NCBI GenBank assembly: GCA_965212125.1
Contig: OZ243045.1
Coordinates: 1,674,001-1,738,000, forward strand
Length of the DNA: 64,000 nt
DNA from: CAYRJD01 sp965212125
GTDB lineage: Bacteria > Actinomycetota > Acidimicrobiia > Acidimicrobiales > Poriferisodalaceae
Direction of reading: 5' to 3'
Below are positions 53,120 through 60,761 of this stretch, in pieces. The notes under the pieces are model-generated. The model did no database searches and was not told the DNA's origin. It was given only the letters and a program-made list of their open reading frames with translations. Position numbers and translations under genes: made by a program. The stretch's first letter is position 1; each line of letters starts with the position of its first letter.

Positions 53120-56035
53120 CTAGCCCCGCCTGAGGCGCTGGTCGGCTACAGCGATGCTGGAGCCGCAGTCGTTCACACCGGCGGCACCAATTGGAGTTAG
53201 CCCTGTGCAGTCCGCCGGAGCAAAAGTCACTGCCAAGGCAGCTGGCAAGCTGATTGTGTCCCTGGTTGTTGGCAGATCCGCCAAACTCGGAGAATCAGTA
53301 GTCAAGGTAAACGAGAACTCAGTACGAAGATCAAGGACGGCGGCGAACGGGTCGGCCACCCAGCCAAGAAGCGACTCATCGGTGGCGGTCATGGCATCAT
53401 CCGTGACAGTTCCACGATCACGAGCTTCGAGCGGGAACTTGGCATCACCACCATTTGCGGTAAGCAACGTCGCGTAGTCAAACGTCATGAGCGGCTCGTT
53501 GTAAGTGAGAGTCACGGTTACCACGCTGACGCCTTGGTTTAGGGCTCTGCGCGTAGTGATGTCTGGTTGGCCGCAAGGCAGGGTTTCGCCTGTAGTAGTG
53601 GGCCGAGTCTGACCTGCGCATGCGACAGTTGTGGTCTGCAGACCGGTGATCTTCTCTGTAGCGAGGGTACCAGCCGCATCGCTGGAGCCGAAGGCGTCGC
53701 TGCTAACGGTGAACAACTCCGAAAAATCTGAGTTACCCGCCAAGGCTCTTACAACAGAGAAGACAGTGGCGTCATCGTCAAAATTAATTGAAATGGTTCT
53801 GCGCTGCTCGTTGATAGAAGTAGAGGCCTCAGGCACAGTGTCGGTATCGGTGGGAGTTGGATTCCAACCCACAAACCAACCGTTACCCAACGCACCACTA
53901 GCCGCACCACCAGCCTTAGCTGTGATGGTCAAAACGTTGATGTCATCGGTGCCGTCCGTATTCACGCCGGTTCGCTGCCAGATCCACCGTGCGTTTTCCA
54001 AGACGGGTGCAGTCGGAGTGCCTGTATTTAGCGTGGTTGCCTCTGAAACCGTTACTCGCGTAGCTCGCGGATAGCTGGTATAGGCAGTAACCCGCTGGCT
54101 CTCGCTGCGGGATTCATTATCGCTGTCATCCATGAAGGCTTCGGCCGCAACAGTGACTGTCTCACCCGTTGCAAGCGCGACTTGGGCGCGAGGGTTGCCG
54201 TCATCAACAGCGGGGGTGGGGACAGGTACGGCAGTACACACCTCAGCGGGGGCGGTGCCAGTCAGACCGAACAAGCAAACAGTGATGTCGTTCTGGGTGG
54301 AGGAAGGCAGAATCATTGCAATGCTGCTACTAGTAGTGGCGGGGGCGACAGGAGCTACGTAGAGCGGGACAGCTGCCCCACTAGCAGGCCGGATTGAGAT
54401 CGCGGTGAGCAGAGCTTGCCGGGCGGCGTCGGTTCCAGTGGAAGAGACATCGGTGTCAAGGTTTGGTTCGGTCACCGAAATGCGGATTGCGTGCGAACCC
54501 TCCGGCGCAAAAATATCTAGATTCGGGCGAACCCTGTCGGGGGCCTTGGCGCGGGCAGTTGCCGAGGCACCTTCAGCCCTGCGACCGTCGTTACCTAGGC
54601 CTTTAATCGTGCCGTTCGCAACGGTGACCGTTGCGTTCGCTGGCACCCTTCCGCTGTTAGCCAAGGTGATGGTTACCGTTTTGTTGCCGTTTCCGATGGA
54701 CATACCGTCGCCCGGCAGCAGCGGACCGCCTGAGACTCGGTAGTGGGCTCTGTTAAGAGCACTGGTTGCGTAGGCAGCTCTCTGGGCAGCCGTTCCGTCT
54801 TCGCCCGGAGCGGCCTCGTAACTGACCGGATCGGAGAAGGTGATCGTGATGGTGGTTTCGCCGGCGTTGGCTGTGATCTCTGTTGTTATCGGCGAGGACG
54901 TCACGGCCGCGCTGATGGCTGCGGACATTACCGAAGCCGGTACCACCGCAGTGCCGCCGATAGCGGTGAGGTCCAGATCAACAAACGTTGAGTCGGGGTT
55001 GCGGGTTGGTAGCGAACTCAGATAATCACGGGTCTCGCTGGGCAAGCCGCCGGTGTCGACTAGCAACACCGGAGTGATGCCGTTGTTGTCCAGACCCACG
55101 CCAAGCAGCGGACCGGCCGACACGCCATCGGCGGCGGCCTCACCGTTCACGAGGGCGATGGTGTTCGGGCTGAGCGTGCGGGTGCCGCAGTCGCTGATCG
55201 CTTGGCGGATTTCCAGCGCCGTGTCGTAGCGGTTGGCGCCACTGATGCGGACGACATCATCTATGCCCGCTTCGGTGATGTCAGCCACGACGGCTTCGGA
55301 AACGGCGGCCGTGCCACCGATGATGACGACGCGCTCAATCTCGGCGTCTACCAAATAGTCGGCAGTGACGGTTGGCAGCGCGTTGGCCGGTGTTAGAAGG
55401 ATCGGCAGTTCTAGCGAGTACGCCAGCGGGCCCACGGCGATCACATCGGCAAACGAAGAATCAACATTGACTAGCAGGGCGGTGACCGCTCCGGTTTCGC
55501 AGTAAACGCCGGGTGAGCCCATCTCGCTTGCCACGGCCACGGCGGTGGCGTAGCGATCAGCGCCGGCTAGGCGGGTGACCGTGCGCACGGGCGCGAGTTC
55601 GCCAATCGCATCTTCCACGTTTTGCGATACTGAAGCGGTTCCGCCGACGATGAACACCTCGGAGATGAACTCGTCAATGATGAAAGTCTCAACCAGGCGA
55701 GACAGGCGATTTGACGTGGTGAGCAACACCGGTGCGGACTCAGCAGCCGCTAGTCCGGCAGCCGCTGCGGCATCAACCAGGCTTTCGCCCGATGCCACGA
55801 TGACTGATTCAACGAAGCCGCCAGATCCACCGCCAGCTGTGAAGGCTTGGGCTAGGGCGACCGACGTGGCGTAGCGGTTTGACCCGCCAAACGCACGAAC
55901 CTCCGCGGTGGTCGCGTCATTGTCGTGATCGGCCAGGCTTTCACTCGCAGTGTTAGCGGCACCGGCTGGCGACACCACCAACACCGAAATGCCTAAAATC
56001 AGCACCGCCAAGCCGACAAACAAACGTCGAAACAT
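53120..56035 (-). CDS. Gene 7: 971-aa secreted CWB2 protein without repeat stalk (type A, short form)
   Basis: ATG at 56035 (MFRRLFVGLAVLILG) has GAGGAG 6-7 nt upstream; the frame open to 56059 is rejected by alignment. The signal peptide ends SPAGA. Three CWB2 repeats (about 40-370), one Ig-like repeat and the type A module end at CGSSIAVADQRLRRG, the same point and the same TAG as gene 4. Within the module are the G-x-x-x-G-N-x-W motif (SGALGNGWFVGW), the FDDDATVFSVVRAL motif and cysteine pairs (ITVCLFGL...VCTAV, VACAGQ...PCGQP, DCTGL...DCGSS). DNA blocks near-identical to gene 4 (for example 43195-43320 against 54175-54300) show recent common origin or conversion. Likely a wall-bound surface protein (inference). 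Confidence 0.92.
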   Translation of the reverse strand: MFRRLFVGLAVLILGISVLVVSPAGAANTASESLADHDNDATTAEVRAFGGSNRYATSVALAQAFTAGGGSGGFVESVIVASGESLVDAAAAAGLAAAESAPVLLTTSNRLSRLVETFIIDEFISEVFIVGGTASVSQNVEDAIGELAPVRTVTRLAGADRYATAVAVASEMGSPGVYCETGAVTALLVNVDSSFADVIAVGPLAYSLELPILLTPANALPTVTADYLVDAEIERVVIIGGTAAVSEAVVADITEAGIDDVVRISGANRYDTALEIRQAISDCGTRTLSPNTIALVNGEAAADGVSAGPLLGVGLDNNGITPVLLVDTGGLPSETRDYLSSLPTRNPDSTFVDLDLTAIGGTAVVPASVMSAAISAAVTSSPITTEITANAGETTITITFSDPVSYEAAPGEDGTAAQRAAYATSALNRAHYRVSGGPLLPGDGMSIGNGNKTVTITLANSGRVPANATVTVANGTIKGLGNDGRRAEGASATARAKAPDRVRPNLDIFAPEGSHAIRISVTEPNLDTDVSSTGTDAARQALLTAISIRPASGAAVPLYVAPVAPATTSSSIAMILPSSTQNDITVCLFGLTGTAPAEVCTAVPVPTPAVDDGNPRAQVALATGETVTVAAEAFMDDSDNESRSESQRVTAYTSYPRATRVTVSEATTLNTGTPTAPVLENARWIWQRTGVNTDGTDDINVLTITAKAGGAASGALGNGWFVGWNPTPTDTDTVPEASTSINEQRRTISINFDDDATVFSVVRALAGNSDFSELFTVSSDAFGSSDAAGTLATEKITGLQTTTVACAGQTRPTTTGETLPCGQPDITTRRALNQGVSVVTVTLTYNEPLMTFDYATLLTANGGDAKFPLEARDRGTVTDDAMTATDESLLGWVADPFAAVLDLRTEFSFTLTTDSPSLADLPTTRDTISLPAALAVTFAPADCTGLTPIGAAGVNDCGSSIAVADQRLRRG

Positions 56036-56060
56036 CAAAAACTCCTCAAAGCAGCCCAAA

Positions 56061-56134
56061 CGCGCAAAAACTAAAACCCAAATGCGCTAGAAACCCACCA
56101 AAAGCCTAACCAATAACCCAGCCAGCACGTGACA
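56061..56134 (-). promoter_or_regulatory. Conserved upstream element of gene 7
   Basis: Minus-strand TGTCACGTGC (56125-56134) lies 90 bp before the start; GTTTTAGTTTTTGCGCG (56061-56077) contains TAGTTT as a possible -10. Same layout as genes 3-6. Confidence 0.55.
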
Positions 56135-56165
56135 ACGCTGGCGGGAGCGGGCGGGGGCCTGGGGC

Positions 56166-56258
56166 GGGGCTCGGAGCGGGGCTCGGAGCGGTCTAGGCGA
56201 TGTCCAGCTAGCCAGCAGCCGGGCTTAGCTAGCCAGCAGCCGGGCTTAGCTAGCCAGG
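56166..56258. repeat. Short tandem repeats downstream of gene 8
   Basis: A 12-bp unit GGGGCTCGGAGC occurs twice (about 56166-56190). The 21-bp unit starting AGCTAGCCAGCAGCCGGG occurs twice in full at 56206-56226 and 56227-56247, plus a partial copy running into the gene 8 stop. No clear hairpin terminator is present. Confidence 0.8.
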
Positions 56259-59114
56259 CTAGCCAGCGACCAGGCGTATCTCGGTTGCTGGGCTTCGTAC
56301 AGTAAGGTCACGGGATCTGTTGTAGTTGACGGCAAGGCTACGTGGCAGAATAAACGTGTCGCCAACGGCGGGCAACCAGGCCAAGCATGAGGAATATATG
56401 TCAAACGTGACGACTTGGATGGATCGCACTTGGATGGACGGTATGTTCCAGTTTTCTTGGGGTGGAAACTCATCGCTGCTAGTTGAATCACACGTCCTTG
56501 TGCCAAATTCCACGCTTGTTGAACTTATGGCGTTTTCTGCGGCAAGTAGTAGAACGGTAAAGGTCTCAAGAACGCTGTTGTGGGTGAAGATGACAGTGAC
56601 TGAGCTCACGCCGTCTTCCAAGTTACGTGATGCCACAAAGGCGGTGTCTGCAATGGTGGTGCCGCCAGCAGTGGCCCCATTAGAAGCGACACCTGGCACG
56701 CCCTGATGAGCCGCATTCACGGTATGCGTGCTAGAAAATATTGGTTCCAAGTCAATGTTTATAGTGTCGCTGTTCACGTTGACTAACGCAGCGCTAGCCA
56801 CGTCAAAGTTTTTCGTAACTTCTGCGTTAGCTAATAGAGCTTGAGCAACGTCAAATAACTTCGCATCATCATCAAAGACGATTCTGATTACCCTACGAGC
56901 CTCGAGAACAGTGGCGGAAGCTGAAGGCGCTGTGTTGTCCGCACCACCGCCTGCAGTATCGTGCACAAGTTCCCAACTAACAGACCATTCATTACCACGT
57001 GCACCGGCGGCCTCACCGTCACTCTTTGATGTAATAGAGAGAAGGTTTACGTCTGCATTTGTCCATGACCACACGGCATTTTGATAGATCGGGGCAGCAG
57101 CCGTGCCGGTATTGCGAACAAAATCATTTGAAACTGTTACACGAGTCGTTCTTGGACCATCAGGCGGATTAGCCGTAACACGTTCAGTAATCGCGCGCGA
57201 CCTGTTGCCAGAGGCATCAACAAAAGCCCCCGCGGCTAAGGTAATCACATCACCCACCGCTAGGCGGAGCCTTTCTTTAGGGGGCGGCGCACCTGCCTGA
57301 GTTTCGACTGGCGTTAGGCAGGCGGGGTTTGGATTACGCTTCAGGAGTTCAGCTTCGAGTGCGGCTTCAGGATCATCTTGGTCATCAAACTCTCCTAGAT
57401 CTAGGCCCAGGCTAGAAGGAGAATTCAGACGGAAGCCATTCAAACAAAGAAGAAGACTTCCGCCTCCACTATTTGGGGGTGATATGAATTGGTTAGGCTT
57501 GAACCCGGGATTATTGATAAGTAGTTCGCCATTTAGCACCACCTTTGAGATGTCAAAACCGTCTGTTAACTCACCTGTGTCAACAAGGTTCACGTCTTTA
57601 GCGACAACGCGGAACTCATACGCGTCCTCGGCTGCGAAAACCTCTACACGAGGAGGCGACCTATCTGGTCCGCCAGCGGGCGGCACCGTAAACGGAGGAC
57701 TTACCGCGGGGCGATCATCACAACCAACACCGGTGATCTTTTCCTCAACAATCGTGATTTCGCTTCCGGCAATAAATGTGTCGCCTGAACCCAAAGTGAT
57801 AGTTACTACGTTGCCGGAAAAAGTAACAGTGTCACTGGGAAGCAATGGGAAACCACTGATTTTGTAGTTTGCCTTGTCCATCGCTTGCGTTGCATCTACC
57901 GGACTAGAAAACGTGATTTTCGCCGTAGCAGAGCCGGCCTTAACGCTGATGGTTGCAGTCAACGGCACGGAAGTAATGGCGGCGTCAACCGCAGCCGCTA
58001 ATGCGGGAGGGGTGACGGCTTCTGTGCCGCCGATAGCGGTAAGCGAAACGTGGTTGCAGGTACCTTGTGAGTTGCGCACCGGAATGCTTGAGAGCAGCTG
58101 GCGGGTTTCAGATGGTGCGCCAGTGGGGGTGACCAGCAGCACTGGAATAACGCCAACGGCATTGTTGCCCGTGCCCAGATACGCGGCTGCGGAAACTCCG
58201 TCAGCTATGGCGTCTCCGTTTACCAGTGCGAAATGATTTGGTTCAACTACTACGCCAGCACAATTTTCCAGGGCGGTGCGGACGGCTACCGCAGTGCCAA
58301 ATCGGGTGTCGCCGCTGAGGCGCGACACGGTGAGAATGCCGGTGGCTTCAATCTGCGCTACGACGCTGTCGGGCACAGACGTGGTGCCGCCCACGACGAC
58401 CACGCGATCAATCTCGCCTTCTTCTAAGAACGCAGTTACCTCAGGCGACAGACCGTCGGAGCTTGTCAGCAAGATGGGTATCTCTTGCGAATACGCCAAC
58501 GGGCCGGCGGCGATTACGTCGGGGACTTCATTGTTTGCGTTCACAACGATCGCCGTTGTTTCGCCGCTGCCGCAGTAGTCGCCGTAGCTGCCTAGCTCGC
58601 GAGCGACGATGGCTGAGGTTGCGTAGCGGTCGGGGCCGCCGAAGCGGGTAACGGCGCTGACGGTTGGGAGGGCGTTGAGGGCGTCCTCCACGTTCTGCGA
58701 TATCGCCGTTGTTTCGCCCAGGATGTACACCTTGGTGATGTCGTTGTTGGAGATGAAATTCTTGACCGAGGTTGAGAGGTTGGCGGTGCGGTTTAGTAGC
58801 ACCGGTGCGGCCTTCAGCGCCGCCAAACCAACGCCGGCGGCGGCATCGACCAGGCTTATGCCCGAGACCACGATCACTGTGTCAAAGCTGCCTCTTCCGA
58901 CAAACTCCATGTAGGCCTCAGCCAGATCGACCGAAGTTAGGTAGCGGGTGGGTCCGGCAAAGCGACGAACCGGGATGGTTTCGGAGGAGGCGTCATGGTC
59001 GTACAGGAACTCGGCGGCGGTGTTGGCGGCGGTGGCTGACGAATTCGTCGTCACCAATACACCAACTGTTAGTACCACCGCCAGCAAAGAACCACGCAAG
59101 CGCCGCAATATCAA
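56259..59114 (-). CDS. Gene 8: about 950-aa divergent secreted CWB2 protein without repeat stalk (type A)
   Basis: This is the most diverged member and the first of the array in the direction of transcription. Where the paralogs have ATG-TTC-CGT-CGC, this gene reads ATA-TTG-CGG-CGC. Translation therefore probably begins at TTG 59114 (951 aa) or TTG 59108 (949 aa); GGGAG at 59117-59121 fits the second better (8 nt). The signal peptide is followed by AANTAAEF. Three CWB2 repeats (RRFAGPTRYLTSVDLAEAY, FGGPDRYATSAIVA, LSGDTRFGTAVAV) cover about 50-375. One Ig-like repeat and the type A module follow; AGARGNEWSVSW and FDDDAKLFDVAQALL are recognisable. Unlike the others it has an Asp/Glu-rich insertion (FDDQDDPEAALEAELL). 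It ends EIRLVAG without stalk. It lacks the conserved CACGTG element. It may be the founder of the family (inference). Confidence 0.9.
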   Translation of the reverse strand: MILRRLRGSLLAVVLTVGVLVTTNSSATAANTAAEFLYDHDASSETIPVRRFAGPTRYLTSVDLAEAYMEFVGRGSFDTVIVVSGISLVDAAAGVGLAALKAAPVLLNRTANLSTSVKNFISNNDITKVYILGETTAISQNVEDALNALPTVSAVTRFGGPDRYATSAIVARELGSYGDYCGSGETTAIVVNANNEVPDVIAAGPLAYSQEIPILLTSSDGLSPEVTAFLEEGEIDRVVVVGGTTSVPDSVVAQIEATGILTVSRLSGDTRFGTAVAVRTALENCAGVVVEPNHFALVNGDAIADGVSAAAYLGTGNNAVGVIPVLLVTPTGAPSETRQLLSSIPVRNSQGTCNHVSLTAIGGTEAVTPPALAAAVDAAITSVPLTATISVKAGSATAKITFSSPVDATQAMDKANYKISGFPLLPSDTVTFSGNVVTITLGSGDTFIAGSEITIVEEKITGVGCDDRPAVSPPFTVPPAGGPDRSPPRVEVFAAEDAYEFRVVAKDVNLVDTGELTDGFDISKVVLNGELLINNPGFKPNQFISPPNSGGGSLLLCLNGFRLNSPSSLGLDLGEFDDQDDPEAALEAELLKRNPNPACLTPVETQAGAPPPKERLRLAVGDVITLAAGAFVDASGNRSRAITERVTANPPDGPRTTRVTVSNDFVRNTGTAAAPIYQNAVWSWTNADVNLLSITSKSDGEAAGARGNEWSVSWELVHDTAGGGADNTAPSASATVLEARRVIRIVFDDDAKLFDVAQALLANAEVTKNFDVASAALVNVNSDTINIDLEPIFSSTHTVNAAHQGVPGVASNGATAGGTTIADTAFVASRNLEDGVSSVTVIFTHNSVLETFTVLLLAAENAISSTSVEFGTRTCDSTSSDEFPPQENWNIPSIQVRSIQVVTFDIYSSCLAWLPAVGDTFILPRSLAVNYNRSRDLTVRSPATEIRLVAG

Positions 59115-59116
59115 AA

Positions 59117-59179
59117 CTCCCTAAGTCAAGGCGAAAGCCTTGGGGTATTTTACCCCTGCCCTGCCGATATTTTTTATCG
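59117..59179 (-). promoter_or_regulatory. Three consecutive hairpins upstream of gene 8
   Basis: Plus-strand coordinates: AAGGC-GAAA-GCCTT (59128-59141), GGGGTA-TTT-TACCCC (59142-59156) and CGATA-TTTTT-TATCG (59165-59179). All are perfect stems within 52 bp, ending 6 bp before the GGGAG ribosome site of gene 8. They could be a structured leader of gene 8, or partly a terminator for the upstream crotonase gene. No paralog has this. Confidence 0.6.
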
Positions 59180-59234
59180 CGAAACGGGCAGCGGCGGGAA
59201 TGCTAGCGGGTGGCGGCGCTTATGACACGACTTG

Positions 59235-60017
59235 TTAGCGGCCTTTCCACTGCGGCTCGCGCTTTTCCGAAAACGCCAGCGGTCCTTCTACGTAGTCTTC
59301 GCTTTTGATCATGGCGTGCACTGCGTCGTAGCGGGCTTCGTGCGCCTCTTGCACGCCCGCCACATTCAGCCCCTGCATCGCTGCCTGCTTGGTGGCTTTG
59401 ATGGACATCGGCGAACACGCCAGCGTCATCTCAGCCCAGCGACGAGCGCAGGCCAGCGCTTCACCCGATCCCGCCGGCACCGTCTCGGCGACAAACCCGA
59501 GCTCTTGGCCCTCTGCCGCGGGGACGTGGCGGCCCGTGAGCATCATGCTCATTGCGCGCTTCAATCCGATCTGGCGCGGCAAGCGGTGAATGCCGCCAGC
59601 CAAAGCCGCCAGCCCCACCTTTGGTTCGGGCAGAGCGAACAGGGCGTTTTCCGAGGCGACGATTATGTCGCAGGCCAGCGCTATCTCAAAACCGCCGCCC
59701 ATCGCCACACCGTTCACGGCGGCTATCACCGGCTTGTCCAGGTCGTAGCGGGAGGTCAATCCGCCAAAGCCGCTGGCGGGCATGCCGGAGCGGTCGCCTC
59801 CTTCGGCTTGGTAGCGCAGGTCGTTGCCAGCTGAGAAGGCGCGGTCGCCTTCGCCGGTGACGATCGCAACCCACAGGTCTTCGTCGTTTTGGAACTCATC
59901 GAACAGATCCGACATGGCGGCGTTGCCCGGTGGGTGCAAGGCGTTCATTCGTTCGGGGCGGTTGATGGTGATGACGAACAAGTGTCCGTCACGCTCGGCG
60001 TAGCAAAAGTCACTCAT
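59235..60017 (-). CDS. Enoyl-CoA hydratase/isomerase (crotonase) family protein
   Basis: The 260-aa product starts at ATG 60017 (MSDFCYAERDGHLFVITINR). The frame stays open to 60269 but runs through the tRNA gene, so that extension is not real. TAGCGT lies 7 nt before the ATG and no ribosome site is seen, so a leaderless start is possible. Crotonase signatures are the oxyanion-hole regions RAFSAGNDL (about 58-66) and NGVAMGGGFEIALACD, then ALPEPKVGLAALAGGIHRLPR, which holds the first catalytic Glu (PEP). The second Glu of true hydratases, expected in AMSMMLTG, is replaced by Ser, so plain enoyl-CoA hydratase activity is doubtful; isomerase, hydrolase or CaiD-like chemistry is possible. It acts on acyl-CoA in the cytosol. 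It is transcribed in the same direction as gene 8, 120 bp away, with no functional link evident. Confidence 0.88.
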   Translation of the reverse strand: MSDFCYAERDGHLFVITINRPERMNALHPPGNAAMSDLFDEFQNDEDLWVAIVTGEGDRAFSAGNDLRYQAEGGDRSGMPASGFGGLTSRYDLDKPVIAAVNGVAMGGGFEIALACDIIVASENALFALPEPKVGLAALAGGIHRLPRQIGLKRAMSMMLTGRHVPAAEGQELGFVAETVPAGSGEALACARRWAEMTLACSPMSIKATKQAAMQGLNVAGVQEAHEARYDAVHAMIKSEDYVEGPLAFSEKREPQWKGR

Positions 60018-60109
60018 AGGCGCGACGCTAGTCAGGCGTGCGGCGCGGTGCTTGCCGGCGCGACCAGCCCTGCCGCTGGCTGGCGCAGCGTGGGCGCTGT
60101 GTGAAAGTG

Positions 60110-60192
60110 TGGGCCGGGGAGGATTCGAACCTCCGTAGGCGAAAGCCGACGGGTTTACAGCCCGTTCCCTTTGGCCACTCGGGCACCGACCC
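60110..60192 (-). tRNA. tRNA-Tyr (GTA)
   Basis: The minus strand folds as a class II tRNA of 83 nt. The acceptor GGGTCGG pairs with CCGGCCC (one T-G pair). The anticodon loop CTGTAAA has GTA. There is a long variable arm, a T loop GGTTCGAATCC and discriminator A. CCA is not encoded (CAC follows). It lies between the crotonase gene (same strand) and the divergent yajQ gene, 27 bp from the yajQ start. Confidence 0.96.
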
Positions 60193-60205
60193 AAGGCGGC
60201 AACGC

Positions 60206-60219
60206 TAGCATCGCGCATC
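60206..60219 (+). promoter_or_regulatory. Possible leaderless -10 box of yajQ
   Basis: TAGCAT (60206-60211) ends 8 nt before the GTG start at 60220. No Shine-Dalgarno sequence is visible and only 27 bp separate the gene from the tRNA. Confidence 0.4.
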
Positions 60220-60708
60220 GTGGCTTCGTTTGATGTGGTTTCGCAAACCGACGCCCAAGAGGTGCGCAATGCGGTGGATCAAGCCGCTAGAGAGATCGGC
60301 ACCCGCTATGACTTCAAAGACAGCGGCGCCGCCGTTGAGTCTGACGGCGATGCGATAACGCTGCGGGCAAACTCATCAGACAGGCTGACTGCGGTTCGCC
60401 AGGTGTTGGAAGAAAAACTTGTGCGGCGCAAGGTGAGCCTGAAGGCGTTGAACTACGGCGATGTGGATGACGCGGCCGGTGCGACCGTGCGCCAAGAGGT
60501 GAAACTGACCGCTGGCATCTCTTCGGAGAAGGCCAAGGAGCTGAACCGATTTATTAAAGACCTTGGCGTGAAGGGCGTGCAGTCGCAGTCGCAGGGCGAT
60601 CAGCTGCGGGTTACTTCTAAGAAACGCAACGACCTGCAGGCGGTGATCGCCGCGCTGAAGGAAGGCGACTTTGACCTTCCGCTGCAGTTTGAAAATTTCC
60701 GCGACTAG
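60220..60708 (+). CDS. yajQ: YajQ family nucleotide-binding protein
   Basis: The 162-aa product (GTG start) is full length for the YajQ/UPF0234 family. It begins MASFDVVSQTDAQEVRNAVD, followed by the conserved TRYDFKDS motif (about 29-36). Further features are VRRKVSLKALNYGD, ITAGIS-like LTAGISSEKAKELNRFIKD, and the typical ending QAVIAALKEGDFDLPLQFENFRD. Family members have two ferredoxin-like domains; some bind cyclic di-GMP or other nucleotides and act as cytosolic regulators, but the role in actinobacteria is unclear. It is the only long gene on the plus strand here and converges on htpX, with 51 bp between the stop codons. Confidence 0.95.
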   Translation: MASFDVVSQTDAQEVRNAVDQAAREIGTRYDFKDSGAAVESDGDAITLRANSSDRLTAVRQVLEEKLVRRKVSLKALNYGDVDDAAGATVRQEVKLTAGISSEKAKELNRFIKDLGVKGVQSQSQGDQLRVTSKKRNDLQAVIAALKEGDFDLPLQFENFRD

Positions 60709-60721
60709 CTAGCGCGCTGCC

Positions 60722-60761
60722 GGGCTGCGCCGCCGGGCTGAGCGGGCTGCGCCGCCGGGCT
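60722..60761. repeat. 18-bp direct repeat between yajQ and htpX
   Basis: GGGCTGCGCCGCCGGGCT occurs at 60722-60739 and 60744-60761; the second copy overlaps the htpX stop codon. It is very GC-rich and may help end the convergent transcripts, but no classic terminator is present. Confidence 0.7.

Noticed and set aside
56125..56134. TTGTCA as a -35 box paired with a -10 box 17 nt away
   Set aside because: No TANNNT hexamer occurs at a consistent 16-18 nt spacing in all five upstream regions, so I call it a conserved motif rather than a promoter box.
1..59114. Diversity-generating retroelement or integrase-driven cassette shuffling
   Set aside because: No reverse transcriptase, recombinase or transposase is visible in the window; the variation is explained by homologous recombination among repeats.
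1..59114. Sortase-anchored (LPXTG) surface proteins
   Set aside because: None of the visible C-termini has LPXTG, a hydrophobic segment or a positively charged tail; anchoring is attributed to the CWB2 repeats.
60018..60269. 84-codon N-terminal extension of the crotonase gene
   Set aside because: It runs through tRNA-Tyr and the yajQ start; the family N-terminus begins at 60017.
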